Assembly (NCBI RefSeq): GCF_004348455.1
Contig: NZ_SMKA01000003.1
Location: forward strand, 1-64,000
From: Kribbella albertanoniae
Lineage (GTDB): Bacteria > Actinomycetota > Actinomycetes > Propionibacteriales > Kribbellaceae
Direction: 5' to 3'
DNA length: 64,000 nt
The notes under the pieces were generated by a model. That model worked only from the letters and a program-made list of their open reading frames with translations, searched no databases and was not told the DNA's origin. The translations under genes were made by a program, and so were the position numbers. This document shows, piece after piece, positions 25,699 to 37,015 of the stretch. Numbering within the stretch: the stretch's first letter is position 1; every line of letters begins with the position of its first letter.

Positions 25699-27336
25699 AT
25701 GGCTGAGCTCACGATCAGGCCGGAGGAGATCCGGGACGCCCTGGATCGGTTCGTCACCGACTACCAGCCGGCCGAGGCGGCCCGCGAAGAGGTCGGCACT
25801 GTTATCGACGCCGGTGACGGCATCGCGCACGTCGAGGGCCTGCCCTCGGCGATGACCAACGAGCTGCTCGAGTTCGAGGACGGCACCAAGGGCATCGCCC
25901 TGAACCTCGATGTCCGTGACATCGGTGTGGCCGTGCTCGGTGAGTTCGGCGGCATCGAGGAGGGCCAGCAGGTACGTCGTACCGGCCAGGTCCTGTCCGT
26001 CCCGGTCGGTGACGGTTACCTCGGTCGCGTCGTGGACCCGCTGGGCACCCCGATCGACGGCCTGGGCGAGATCAACGGCATCGACGGCACCCGCGCCCTG
26101 GAGCTGCAGGCGGCCGGCGTGATGGACCGCCAGGAGGTCCGCGAGCCGCTGCAGACCGGCATCAAGGCGATCGACGGCATGATCCCCGTCGGCCGCGGCC
26201 AGCGCCAGCTGATCATCGGCGACCGCAAGACCGGTAAGACGGCGATCGCGGTCGACACGATCATCAACCAGAAGGCCAACTGGGAGTCCGGCGACCCGAA
26301 GAAGCAGGTTCGCTGCATCTACGTCGCCATCGGCCAGAAGGGCTCGACGATCGCCTCCGTGCGCGGCGCGCTCGAAGAGGCCGGCGCGATGGAGTACACC
26401 ACCATCGTCGCCTCCCCGGCGTCCGACCCGGCCGGCTACAAGTACGTCGCTCCCTACACCGGCTCGGCCATCGGCCAGCACTGGATGTACCAGGGCAAGC
26501 ACGTCCTGATCGTGTTCGACGACCTGAGCAAGCAGGCCGAGGCCTACCGCTCGATGTCGCTGCTGCTGCGCCGCCCGCCGGGCCGTGAGGCCTACCCGGG
26601 TGACGTCTTCTACCTGCACAGCCGTCTCCTCGAGCGCTGCGCGAAGCTGAGCGACGAGCTCGGCGCCGGTTCGATGACGGGTCTGCCGATCATCGAGACC
26701 AAGGCGAACGACGTCTCGGCGTTCATCCCGACCAACGTCATCTCGATCACCGACGGCCAGATCTTCCTGCAGTCGGACCTGTTCAACGCCAACATCCGCC
26801 CGGCCATCGACGTCGGTATCTCGGTGTCCCGTGTTGGTGGCGCCGCGCAGGTCAAGGCGATGAAGAAGGTCTCCGGAACGCTGAAGCTGGACCTCGCGCA
26901 GTTCCGCGCGATGGAGGCGTTCGCGATGTTCGCGTCCGACCTCGACGCCACCTCGCGCCGTCAGCTGGACCGTGGTCAGCGCTTGGTCGAGCTGCTCCGC
27001 CAGCCGCAGTACTCGCCGTACGCGGTCGAGGACCAGGTCGTCTCGATCTGGGCCGGCACCACCGGCAAGTTCGACGACGTACCGGTCGCCGACGTACTGC
27101 GTTTCGAGCGCGAGTTCCTCGAGTTCCTGCGCCGCGACGGCAAGGTGCTCGACGGCATCCGTGAGTCGAACCTCTTCGAGGACGACGCCCAGCAGGCCGT
27201 GGTGGCCGCGCTGGACTCGTTCAAGCCGACCTTCCAGACCTCCGACGGGCAGCTGCTCGTCGGTCGCGAGGACAGCGTGGCCCTGGCCGAAGAGGATGTC
27301 GAGCAGGAGCAGATCGTCCGGCAGAAGCGGGGCTGA
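25699..27336 (+). CDS. atpA: ATP synthase subunit alpha
   Basis: Non-catalytic nucleotide-binding subunit of F1. The P-loop G-D-R-K-T-G-K-T is near residues 174-181. The alpha-type V-G-D-G-I-A-x-V-E-G start, the P[13 protein letters not shown] segment and a C-terminal helical domain complete 545 aa. It has the usual Arg finger region (V-S-R-V-G-G). The 94-bp gap before it has a purine-rich RBS (AAGGAAGCAGG). Confidence 0.97.
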   Translation: MAELTIRPEEIRDALDRFVTDYQPAEAAREEVGTVIDAGDGIAHVEGLPSAMTNELLEFEDGTKGIALNLDVRDIGVAVLGEFGGIEEGQQVRRTGQVLSVPVGDGYLGRVVDPLGTPIDGLGEINGIDGTRALELQAAGVMDRQEVREPLQTGIKAIDGMIPVGRGQRQLIIGDRKTGKTAIAVDTIINQKANWESGDPKKQVRCIYVAIGQKGSTIASVRGALEEAGAMEYTTIVASPASDPAGYKYVAPYTGSAIGQHWMYQGKHVLIVFDDLSKQAEAYRSMSLLLRRPPGREAYPGDVFYLHSRLLERCAKLSDELGAGSMTGLPIIETKANDVSAFIPTNVISITDGQIFLQSDLFNANIRPAIDVGISVSRVGGAAQVKAMKKVSGTLKLDLAQFRAMEAFAMFASDLDATSRRQLDRGQRLVELLRQPQYSPYAVEDQVVSIWAGTTGKFDDVPVADVLRFEREFLEFLRRDGKVLDGIRESNLFEDDAQQAVVAALDSFKPTFQTSDGQLLVGREDSVALAEEDVEQEQIVRQKRG

Positions 27337-27342
27337 TCGTCC

Positions 27343-29713
<2,371 letters not shown>

Positions 29714-29714
<1 letters not shown>

Positions 29715-30118
29715 TGGCTGAGGAAAGCAGCAAGCACCTCGAGGTCGCGCTGGTCGCGGCCGAGCGGGTGGTCTGGGAGGGGCAGGCGACGATCGTGATC
29801 GCCCGCACCACCGACGGTGACGTCGGTATCCTCCCCGGCCATGCCCCGCTGCTGGGTCTGCTGCAGGGTGGCACCGTCCAGGTGCGGACCGTCGACGGGG
29901 ACTTCCTCGTCGCGGCCGCCCCGGACGGCTTCATCTCGGTGGCGAACGACCGGGTCTCGATCCTGGCCGAGAACGCCGAGATGGGGCACGACATCGACCT
30001 GGAGGAGGCCCGTCGCGAGCTCGAGCAGGCGCTCGCGACCGGGACCGCCGGTGAGGCCGACGCGGACGAGGTCCGCGCCGCCGAGGCCCGGGTCAGGGCC
30101 GCCGAAACAGCATCCTGA
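29714..30118 (+). CDS. atpC: ATP synthase subunit epsilon
   Basis: Small F1 subunit that couples gamma to the c-ring and can inhibit ATP hydrolysis. The N-terminal beta-sandwich includes D-V-G-I-L-P-G-H-A-P-L-L-G-L-L, followed by a helical tail (E-A-R-R-E-L-E-Q-A-L). At 134 aa it is typical for the group. It is the last gene of the operon and is followed by a terminator. Confidence 0.95.
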
Positions 30119-30126
30119 ACGACCGT

Positions 30127-30162
30127 AGGTGGGGTGGGGCCGATCACGGCTTCACCCCACCT
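30127..30162 (+). terminator. Terminator of the atp operon
   Basis: AGGTGGGGTG (30127-30136) pairs with CACCCCACCT (30153-30162). An inner GCCG/CGGC stem continues the hairpin. It starts 8 nt after the atpC stop and is followed by an A/T-containing stretch without a long U run. Confidence 0.7.
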
Positions 30163-30256
30163 GCCATAATCGAACAACGTCACTGACAGTACGGTTTCTC
30201 CGGCGGTGCCCGGAGCAGTACCACCTTCGGGGCACCGGAAATGGGGTCGGCAGGGT

Positions 30257-30688
30257 ATGAGAACAGTCCTCGATGTCGTCGGGGTCTGTCTGGCTGCCGC
30301 CGTACTGCTGATCATCGCTTTCGCGTGCCGTCGTCGCTGGTTGACCAGGGACGGCGGCACGTTCGATTGCAGCCTCCAGCTCGCCGAGAAGGACCACGGC
30401 CGCGGCTGGGCCCTCGGCCTGGCCCGCTACGTCGGTGACGACCTGCAATGGTTCCGCGTCTTCAGCCTCGCCTGGTGGCCCAAGCTGACCGTCAACCGCC
30501 GCCAGCTCGAAGCCATCAAGACCCGCCGCCCGATGGGCAACGAGCCCCTGGTCACCTACGCCGGCCACGTCATAGTCGACGCCGAGCTCCGCGACCGCAC
30601 CGTCCACTTCGCCATGACCGAAGAAGCCCTCACCGGCGTCCTCGCCTGGATGGAATCCGCACCCCCGAGCACCCAGACCTACCTCTGA
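30257..30688 (+). CDS. DUF2550 family membrane protein
   Basis: A single N-terminal transmembrane helix (about residues 5-23) is followed by a cytoplasmic domain with R-R-W-L[11 protein letters not shown] and Y[12 protein letters not shown]. DUF2550 genes sit directly after atpC in many actinobacteria, as here; the function is unknown. 143 aa. ATG 30257 is chosen because the transmembrane helix starts there, rather than at an ATG 51 bp earlier. It overlaps the convergent rarA by 10 bp. Confidence 0.88.
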   Translation: MRTVLDVVGVCLAAAVLLIIAFACRRRWLTRDGGTFDCSLQLAEKDHGRGWALGLARYVGDDLQWFRVFSLAWWPKLTVNRRQLEAIKTRRPMGNEPLVTYAGHVIVDAELRDRTVHFAMTEEALTGVLAWMESAPPSTQTYL

Positions 30689-31941
30689 GCCGGGCGGTAG
30701 TAGCTCTTCCCCACCAGCGGGTCGGGCAGGTACTGCTGCTGAAGCCCCGCAGGGTTGTTGTGCGGTGAGCGGTAGCCGACGGCGTTCCCCAGGTCCTGTG
30801 CGCCCTGGTAGCGCCCCTGCCGCAGGTGCGGCGGTACGTCGCCGATCAGCCCAGCCCGTACGTCGGACATGGCCGCGTCGATGGCTTTGACGATGGTGTT
30901 CGACTTGGGTGCCACCGCTAGGTGCACGGTCGCCTGGGCCAGCGCCAAGCGGGCTTCCGGCATACCGACGAGCTGGACGGTCTGCGCTGCGGCTACGGCG
31001 GCCTGAAGGGCGGTCGGATCGGCCAGGCCGATGTCCTCACTGGCATGAACCAGCAGGCGGCGCGCGATGAAACGCGGGTCCTCACCGGCGACCAGCATCC
31101 GTGCGAGGTAGTGCAGCGCGGCGTCCGGGTCGGAGCCGCGGATCGACTTGATGAAGGCGCTGATGACGTCGTAGTGCTGATCTCCTTGCCGGTCATAGCG
31201 GACGCTCGCCTCAGCCACAGCACGCTCAACAGCCAGTACGTCGATCAGCGTGCTGCCGGTGTCGCTCAGCCCGTCGGCACTGGCGTCCAGCGCGGTCAGC
31301 GCAGTGCGAGCGTCGCCGCCGGACAGCCGCACCAGTGCGTCCTCGGCCTCGGTCGAGAGCGTCACTGCGCCGTTCAGTCCGCGCTCCTCGGTCACCGCAC
31401 GACGGAGTAGCTCGCGGACGTCGTCGGCGGTGAGCGACTGGAGCTGGAGAACCAGCAGACGTGAGAGCAGCGGCGTGACCACGGAGAAGGACGGGTTCTC
31501 CGTGGTGGCGGCGACAAGTAGGATGAGCCGGTCTTCGACGGCTCCGAGCAGAGCGTCCTGCTGCGTCTTGGAGAAGCGGTGCACCTCGTCGATGAACAGC
31601 ACCGTCTGGCGGTCGCGGCGACGCCGAGCGTCGTTGATGACGTCGCGCAGCTCCTTGACGCCGCTCGACAGTGCGGAGAGCGCTACGAAGTACCGGGTGT
31701 CTTGAGCGGCCAGCAGTCGCGCAATGGTGGTCTTGCCGGTGCCGGGCGGTCCGTACAGCAACACCGAAGCCGCTGTGCCGCCCTGCAGCAGTCGTCGTAG
31801 CGGTGCGCCGGGCCGCAGCAGGTGCGCCTGGCCAACCACCTCATGCAGTGTGCGTGGCCGCATCCGCACCGCGAGTGGCGCCGTACCCAGTGCATGCTCT
31901 GTGGGCTGGGGTAGTTCGAACAGTCCATCTGTGCTGGACAC
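30679..31941 (-). CDS. rarA: Replication-associated recombination protein A (RarA/MgsA-type AAA ATPase)
   Basis: AAA+ ATPase related to clamp loaders that acts at stalled replication forks. Walker A is G-P-P-G-T-G-K-T-T (residues 64-72), Walker B is L-F-I-D-E-V-H-R-F (about 115-123), and the C-terminal A-R[15 protein letters not shown] motif is typical of the family. 420 aa from GTG 31941, which has AGGAGGG upstream; the longer reading frame from 32040 is rejected. The DksA-type gene lies 14 bp upstream on the same strand. Confidence 0.93.
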   Translation of the reverse strand: MSSTDGLFELPQPTEHALGTAPLAVRMRPRTLHEVVGQAHLLRPGAPLRRLLQGGTAASVLLYGPPGTGKTTIARLLAAQDTRYFVALSALSSGVKELRDVINDARRRRDRQTVLFIDEVHRFSKTQQDALLGAVEDRLILLVAATTENPSFSVVTPLLSRLLVLQLQSLTADDVRELLRRAVTEERGLNGAVTLSTEAEDALVRLSGGDARTALTALDASADGLSDTGSTLIDVLAVERAVAEASVRYDRQGDQHYDVISAFIKSIRGSDPDAALHYLARMLVAGEDPRFIARRLLVHASEDIGLADPTALQAAVAAAQTVQLVGMPEARLALAQATVHLAVAPKSNTIVKAIDAAMSDVRAGLIGDVPPHLRQGRYQGAQDLGNAVGYRSPHNNPAGLQQQYLPDPLVGKSYYRPAQR

Positions 31942-31955
31942 GTGTGCAGGCCCTC

Positions 31956-32306
31956 CTAGGACGCGCAGGTGATGCAAGTGCGTGCAGCCGGCCGAGCCAG
32001 CAGTCGCTCGGGGGAGATGCTCTGGGCACAACGCTCGCACTGGCCGTGCGTGCCGTTGGTGATCCGCTCCAGCGCCAGGTCCACGTCGGCCAGGTGCGTG
32101 GTGGCCGCAAGGAGCAGGGCGCTGGTCTGTGAGCGTTCGAAAGCGATCGTCGCACCCTCAGGGTCGTGCTCGTCATCTGTGGCCGTGAGCCGGGCCGCCT
32201 CGACGATCGAACTGAAGTTCCCCGTCAGCGCGGAGATCAGGTCGCGAGTGCGCTCGCGGTCCGCTTCCAGCAGACCGCGGAGCTCAGCTAGGTCTGCGCG
32301 CGCCAC
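31956..32306 (-). CDS. TraR/DksA-type zinc finger protein
   Basis: A 116-aa protein with an N-terminal helical hairpin and a C-terminal four-cysteine zinc finger (G-Q-C-E-R-C ... T-C-I-T-C). DksA proteins bind the RNA polymerase secondary channel and modulate promoters with ppGpp. Short actinobacterial versions, some called RbpA-unrelated DksA-like proteins, are less well understood. The GTG start at 32306 is used. It precedes rarA by 14 bp and diverges from the ATP-grasp gene. Confidence 0.85.
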   Translation of the reverse strand: MARADLAELRGLLEADRERTRDLISALTGNFSSIVEAARLTATDDEHDPEGATIAFERSQTSALLLAATTHLADVDLALERITNGTHGQCERCAQSISPERLLARPAARTCITCAS

Positions 32307-32378
32307 GGCACCACACTCTCACCCAATCACGACACCCTCTGTCGGGTATGGCGTGCGGGTTTCCGGGAGGATGGGGGC

Positions 32379-33194
32379 ATGCTGCTGGTGCCTGGTGATC
32401 CTTTGAATCCGCGGCGGGTGGATCCGCACTTTGCGGGGCAGGCGGCGGCTGCGCGGGCGCTGGGGGTGGCGGTGGCGCGGGTCGATCATGATGCGCTCAC
32501 TGTCGACGGGGTGCCGGCGGGGGAGGACGTGGTGTACCGCGGGTGGATGATGACGACCTCGCAGTACGACGGGTTTGCGGGCGCGCTGGGGGAGCGTGGG
32601 GTGTCGCTGCGGACCGGTGCGGACAGCTATCGGGCGGCGCACGAGTTGCCCGGCTGGTACGACGCGCTGCGCGAGGTGACGCCGGAGTCGGTGTGGACGG
32701 TGGGGGACGACGTTGCCGCGTTGGTGACTGCAGTGGGTGCGCTGGGGGAGGGCCCTGCGGTGCTGCGGGACTACGTGAAGTCGATGAAGCACTACTGGGA
32801 CGAGGCGGCCTACATCCCGGACGTTGCGGACGTGATTGCGGTCGAGCGGGTGGCGCGGCGGTTTCTGGAGCTGCGGGAGGACTCGTTCGCCGGAGGGTTC
32901 GTCGTACGGCGCTTCGAGCAGTTCGTCGGCGTGGAGGCGCGCAGCTGGTGGGTTGGCGGGCGATGCGTCCTGGTGACTCCGCACCCGGACACCCCAGACG
33001 ACGTACCGGATGGTGTCGACCTGATCGAGGTCGAGCCGCTGGTGGCAGACCTGGCGCTGCCGTTCGTGACAGTCGACCTCACGAGGCGCACCGACGGCGC
33101 ATGGCGCGTTGTGGAGCTGGGCGACGGCCAGGTCAGCGACTGGCCCGCCTCACGTGATCCACAGGAACTAATCAGCGCCCTGTTCGCCCGGTAA
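32379..33194 (+). CDS. ATP-grasp domain protein, R2K-clade type
   Basis: 271 aa with features I associate with the R2K clade of ATP-grasp proteins: L-R-D-Y-V-K-S-M-K-H-Y-W in the middle, F-V-V-R-R-F-E and a late V-V-E-L-G-D-G-Q-V-S-D-W-P. The late segment supplies the metal- and ATP-binding acidic residues, while the two Arg plus Lys signature replaces the classic lysine pair. R2K proteins are predicted carboxylate-amine ligases, some in peptide-tagging or toxin contexts; none of those partners is adjacent. GGGAGGA precedes ATG 32379. Substrate unknown. Confidence 0.7.
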   Translation: MLLVPGDPLNPRRVDPHFAGQAAAARALGVAVARVDHDALTVDGVPAGEDVVYRGWMMTTSQYDGFAGALGERGVSLRTGADSYRAAHELPGWYDALREVTPESVWTVGDDVAALVTAVGALGEGPAVLRDYVKSMKHYWDEAAYIPDVADVIAVERVARRFLELREDSFAGGFVVRRFEQFVGVEARSWWVGGRCVLVTPHPDTPDDVPDGVDLIEVEPLVADLALPFVTVDLTRRTDGAWRVVELGDGQVSDWPASRDPQELISALFAR

Positions 33195-33308
33195 GCCCAG
33201 CCCGCCCAAGGCTCGTCGACTGCGGTGCTGAGCCCTCGGTGGGCATGCCTACGGGCCGGCCCGTTGGGGCCGGCTGCGCAGTTGGTCGTGTCGGTGAACC
33301 GGTGGGGT

Positions 33309-34856
33309 TTACGGTGGTTCGGTTGTTGGGGTGGTGTTGGTGCCCCAGGGGTCGAAGTTGCTGGGTGCGTGGGCGAGCAGCTGGGTCCGGAAGGCTTCGC
33401 GGTCTGCGGCCCGTGCCGGGTCGAGAAGGGTGCTGGCGGTCGGGAGTCGGCCAGGGTGTTCGTGGGCTGGGTTGCTGCTGGCACTGGGGGTCTTTGAACC
33501 GGCGCTGTTGCTGACGCCGGCCGTGCTCTCGCCCCAGTAGTCGACGGTGGCGGTGGCGGTGCCGGTGCTGCTGTCGCTAGGACCGGGGTTGGGGGCAGGG
33601 GTGACCCAGTCGATCAGGGCGGCGAGTGCGGCACGGTCAGGCACAGGTGGCGGGTCGGCCCAGGATGGGCGGGTGACCTGGACGCCGGCTGCGGTGATCG
33701 AGATCGCCCATTGACCGTTGTGCACCGCGCGGTGATGGCGAGCGCATAACAGGGCGAGGTTTTGGAGGCTGGTCGGGCCGCCGTTGGCCCACTCGATGAT
33801 GTGGTGGGCGTGGCACATCCACGGCGGGGCTTGACACACCACGCAGCCCTTGTCCCGCTTGTTCAACGCCCGGCGAATGTAGCGGTTCACGAAGCGCTGC
33901 TCGGTGCCGACATCCAACGGCTGCGAATCGCCGCCCAGGACGATCGGTAACACCGCCGCGTCACAGGCAAGGAGGCGGACTGCGCCGGCGGACAGGTTGT
34001 CACCGAAGACCAGTTCGCCTACCGCGCCAGGTCCGCTGGCCGTGCTGCCGCCGAACGCGGCGGGGGCGGCGGCGAGGGCGGCTTTGAGGTCGTTGAAGTC
34101 GATGGTGACGGTCAGGTGCGGGACGCCGGGGTAGTCGCGATTTCCGGCGGCGGCGTCCATGGTCGCTTTGAACGCGTCGGCTTGGCGCTGGTCGAGGGTC
34201 CGGGGGTCGCGTTCGCCGTCGATGGTCTTGTGGGGCTTGGCTCCTTGGTGGATCTGGGTCATCAGTTGCTCGCCGCTGGCGCCGGCCACGAACCCGGTGA
34301 ACTTGACTCCGCCGTCGGTCTGCCGCAGCCGCAGGAACTCCTTGCTGACGGCTTCGTCTTCGGCTGGTTCGGGGCCGTCGGTGTCGAGTCTGGTGAGGAC
34401 TGTCTGGCCGAACTTGGCGAGTTCGCGGGGGTTGGATATGCGCGCCATGTTGACCATTTGTTCTTCGGCGACGGTCAGGGTCTCGACCGGCGTACTCGAC
34501 GGTGCTTTCTCGAGGGTGTTGACGATGATCTTGGCCAGGTCGGGTGACACGACCTCCGGACGAGACGGATCGGCAGGATCAGGCATCGCGGCCGCGACCA
34601 CCGGGTACTTGCGTAGGGCGGTCGTGAAGGCGAGATCTTTGCGGACCTCGGCGCGATCGAGACGGTAGCGTTCCGAGACCAGCTCGACCATGTCCCGGGC
34701 ACCCAGCTCCTGCGCGGCGCCCATTTCTTCCATCCGGCCCATGGTCTGCAGCTCGTCGGCCCTGAGCAGTGCCTTGGCAGCCTGAATGGTGTCCATCCGC
34801 GTCAGCAGTTCGCTGACACTCTGGGTGTACACCGGGGGCATCGCCAAGATCTCCAT
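33309..34856 (-). CDS. DUF222 / HNH endonuclease domain protein
   Basis: A large N-terminal DUF222 region (about residues 1-300) is followed by an HNH nuclease motif: C-V-V-C (zinc-binding), C-H-A-H-H-I-I-E-W-A-N-G-G and L-A-L-L-C-A-R-H-H-R-A-V-H. The tail is Pro/Ser/Thr-rich. These proteins occur in many copies in actinobacterial genomes, often near mobile DNA, and their role is not settled. ATG 34856 gives 515 aa; GTG 34886 in the same frame would add ten residues. The gene stands alone between the ATP-grasp and sigma genes. Confidence 0.85.
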   Translation of the reverse strand: MEILAMPPVYTQSVSELLTRMDTIQAAKALLRADELQTMGRMEEMGAAQELGARDMVELVSERYRLDRAEVRKDLAFTTALRKYPVVAAAMPDPADPSRPEVVSPDLAKIIVNTLEKAPSSTPVETLTVAEEQMVNMARISNPRELAKFGQTVLTRLDTDGPEPAEDEAVSKEFLRLRQTDGGVKFTGFVAGASGEQLMTQIHQGAKPHKTIDGERDPRTLDQRQADAFKATMDAAAGNRDYPGVPHLTVTIDFNDLKAALAAAPAAFGGSTASGPGAVGELVFGDNLSAGAVRLLACDAAVLPIVLGGDSQPLDVGTEQRFVNRYIRRALNKRDKGCVVCQAPPWMCHAHHIIEWANGGPTSLQNLALLCARHHRAVHNGQWAISITAAGVQVTRPSWADPPPVPDRAALAALIDWVTPAPNPGPSDSSTGTATATVDYWGESTAGVSNSAGSKTPSASSNPAHEHPGRLPTASTLLDPARAADREAFRTQLLAHAPSNFDPWGTNTTPTTEPP

Positions 34857-34886
34857 ACCCCAAAGCTTAGACACCCCCACCGACAC

Positions 34887-35192
34887 TTTTCGAGCTCAAA
34901 AGCCCTTATTTACAAGGGAATGTGTGGGCTGTTTGTGGGCTGGTTGCCCACTCAACTTGTCCACACCAGAGCCCGGCTGAGGGGAGCTGCGGTGGAAGGC
35001 AAGCTGGCGCATCAGGTTGCTGTCCCGACTTTTGCCGTACCGGTGTCCACCGGTCGCCTTGCTCGCGCGTCTACCCGCAGGCACTGGTTGTGCTGATGCG
35101 GGTGTGACGGGGGTCACGAGAAGGGGTCTGGGGGCATCGGGCAAGAACAGGGCGAGCCGATCGGCGGCGACCCAGCAGACGTGAGGAGTCCG
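34887..35192 (+). promoter_or_regulatory. Upstream region of the ECF sigma gene
   Basis: No gene was found in these 306 bp. Nested inverted repeats lie at 34922-34966: GTGTGG/CCACAC outside and GTGGGC/GCCCAC inside. They are close to the start of the DUF222 gene on the other strand. A TGTGAC-gggg-GTCACg palindrome at about 35102-35118 lies some 75 bp before the sigma gene and could be an operator. Confidence 0.35.
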
Positions 35193-35819
35193 ATGACGCC
35201 CGACGTGGCCTTGGCGGCCATCGCGTTCCCGGGCCGGGTGCATGCTGCTCCCAGTTCGGCGGACGAGGACAGCCGGGTGCTGGAGGCGTCAGTGCGGGAG
35301 CCTGACCGGTTCACGCACATCTTCGACCAGTATTTCGGGCAGGTGCATTCGTACGTCGCCAGACGGCTCGGCAGCGATCTGGCCGACGATCTGGCCTCGG
35401 AGACGTTTCTGATCGCGTTCCGGCAGCGGGAGCGGTTCAACAGCCGCAACGGAGTGGTCCGCGCCTGGCTGTACGGCATCGCGACCAATCTGATCCGGCG
35501 GCACCGCCGGAACGAGGTCCGTGCGTGGAGAGCGACCAGCAAGCTGCCGCTGCCAGAACCGACCAGCGGCCACGAGGAGCGTGTGACGGCCCAGGTGACC
35601 GCGCAGGGCGTCAGCCGTGAGCTGGCGGCCGCACTGGCCAAGGTCTCCGCCAAGGACCGCGAGGTGCTGTTGTTGGTCGCTCTCGGCGAGCTCACGTACG
35701 ACGAGGTCGCCACCGCGCTCGGAATTGCGTACGGCACGGTCTGCTCGCGGTTGTCCCGCGCCCGGCGCATCATCCGCGAATCTCTCGGCCACACCGATCC
35801 GACAGGAGCTGACTCCTGA
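35193..35819 (+). CDS. ECF-type RNA polymerase sigma factor
   Basis: 208 aa with sigma region 2 (F-D-Q-Y-F-G-Q-V-H-S-Y-V-A-R-R-L-G ... L-A-S-E-T-F-L-I-A-F; promoter melting W-L-Y-G-I-A-T-N-L-I-R-R) and region 4 (L-L-V-A-L-G-E-L-T-Y-D-E-V-A-x-A-L-G-I-A-Y-G-T-V-C-S-R-L-S-R-A-R), the -35 reader. GAGGAG (35183-35188) precedes ATG 35193. Its stop shares one base with the next gene, which encodes a membrane protein of the kind that accompanies this sigma group. Confidence 0.92.
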   Translation: MTPDVALAAIAFPGRVHAAPSSADEDSRVLEASVREPDRFTHIFDQYFGQVHSYVARRLGSDLADDLASETFLIAFRQRERFNSRNGVVRAWLYGIATNLIRRHRRNEVRAWRATSKLPLPEPTSGHEERVTAQVTAQGVSRELAAALAKVSAKDREVLLLVALGELTYDEVATALGIAYGTVCSRLSRARRIIRESLGHTDPTGADS

Positions 35820-36937
35820 TGAATGAGCTCGAGTCGATCCGCAAGGCCTTCCCCGAGGACGACGGGCCCAGCCCGGAGGTGTCGGCCGCCGCACGCCGGC
35901 AGTTGCAGTCCCTGATCCACGAGGAGAAGCACCGCAGCCGATCCACGCTGGCACGGGTCGGCTGGATCGGCGGTGCCGTCACAGCGACCACTGCGGTCGT
36001 GACGGTGGTGGCCCTCGGCGTACCGCTGCTGCAGGGTGCCGACTCCGGAGACGTCGGTGTGGCACCCGCGACTCTGACGCCGCCGCGGCTGGCCAGTGCA
36101 AGCGAGGTGCTGATCGCCGCAGCCGTCCAGCAGGAGGCCGATGAGAAGGTGTCCGGCAAGTACTTCCGGGTCCGCACCTTGCACGTCGACACGGGCACGC
36201 GGGTCGGCAGTCCGAAGTACACGCTGAAGCGACAGAGCATCACCGAGCGGTGGATGCCGACGAAGCCCGGTGCCGAGTCCTGGTTCGGCTGGGTGGAGCT
36301 GGGCTACAAGCCGGCCACCGCCGGGGACGAGGCCAAGTGGCGTGCTCAGGGCGCACCGAAGTCCTGGGTGCAGAGCGAGCTGGTGAACCCGATCACCATG
36401 GACCCCACCAAACCGGTGGTCAACAAGATGTCCTTCCAGGACGTGCCCCCGGGCTACTACCTGTCCGGCGACAAGCCCCTCACCGCACAGCAGATCGCTG
36501 CCCTGCCTACGGATCCGGTGAAGCTGCGCGCGATCCTCGCACGGAACGTCGAAGTCCGGGACCCCGCAGCCGTCGACTACGCCGCGTACGCCGCGGCCGG
36601 GCGACTGCTGTTCGAGGCGCCTTCACCGCCGAAGCTGCGCGGCGCCGTACTGCGGGTGCTGTCGACGATTCCGGGCGTCACGATCGAGCAGAACGTCAAA
36701 GACCCGCTGGGCCGTGTCGGGACCAAGATCTCGCTGAAGACCGACTTCAGCCGGATCAAGCCAGGCGGCGAGCCGACGACGCTATTCAGCGGCGGCCGCC
36801 TGGACTACATCATCGACCCGATCCACGGCCGGCTGCTCGCCTCCGAGACCGGTGGGTTCAAGACCGGCGCGGACATCGTCCTCGAGTCCGGCTGGACCGA
36901 CGACCGCCCGACCCCGCCCTCGATGGCCATTCGCTGA
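35819..36937 (+). CDS. CU044_5270-like membrane protein, sigma factor partner
   Basis: 372 aa: a short cytoplasmic N-terminus (about residues 1-45), one transmembrane helix (about 48-70) and a large extracellular domain. Proteins of this shape, labelled CU044_5270 family, follow ECF sigma genes in many actinobacteria and probably act as their anti-sigma or signal-sensing partner. Overlap TGATG with the sigma gene supports co-expression. I see no zinc-type (ZAS) anti-sigma motif, so the anti-sigma role is inferred from position and topology. Confidence 0.7.
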   Translation: MNELESIRKAFPEDDGPSPEVSAAARRQLQSLIHEEKHRSRSTLARVGWIGGAVTATTAVVTVVALGVPLLQGADSGDVGVAPATLTPPRLASASEVLIAAAVQQEADEKVSGKYFRVRTLHVDTGTRVGSPKYTLKRQSITERWMPTKPGAESWFGWVELGYKPATAGDEAKWRAQGAPKSWVQSELVNPITMDPTKPVVNKMSFQDVPPGYYLSGDKPLTAQQIAALPTDPVKLRAILARNVEVRDPAAVDYAAYAAAGRLLFEAPSPPKLRGAVLRVLSTIPGVTIEQNVKDPLGRVGTKISLKTDFSRIKPGGEPTTLFSGGRLDYIIDPIHGRLLASETGGFKTGADIVLESGWTDDRPTPPSMAIR

Positions 36938-37015
36938 CCCATCCCTAAGACCCGGTGCCGGCTCTCCCCGAGCCGTCACCGCGCTTCACCCTGCCCTGAA
37001 CACATGAGGTGACTC

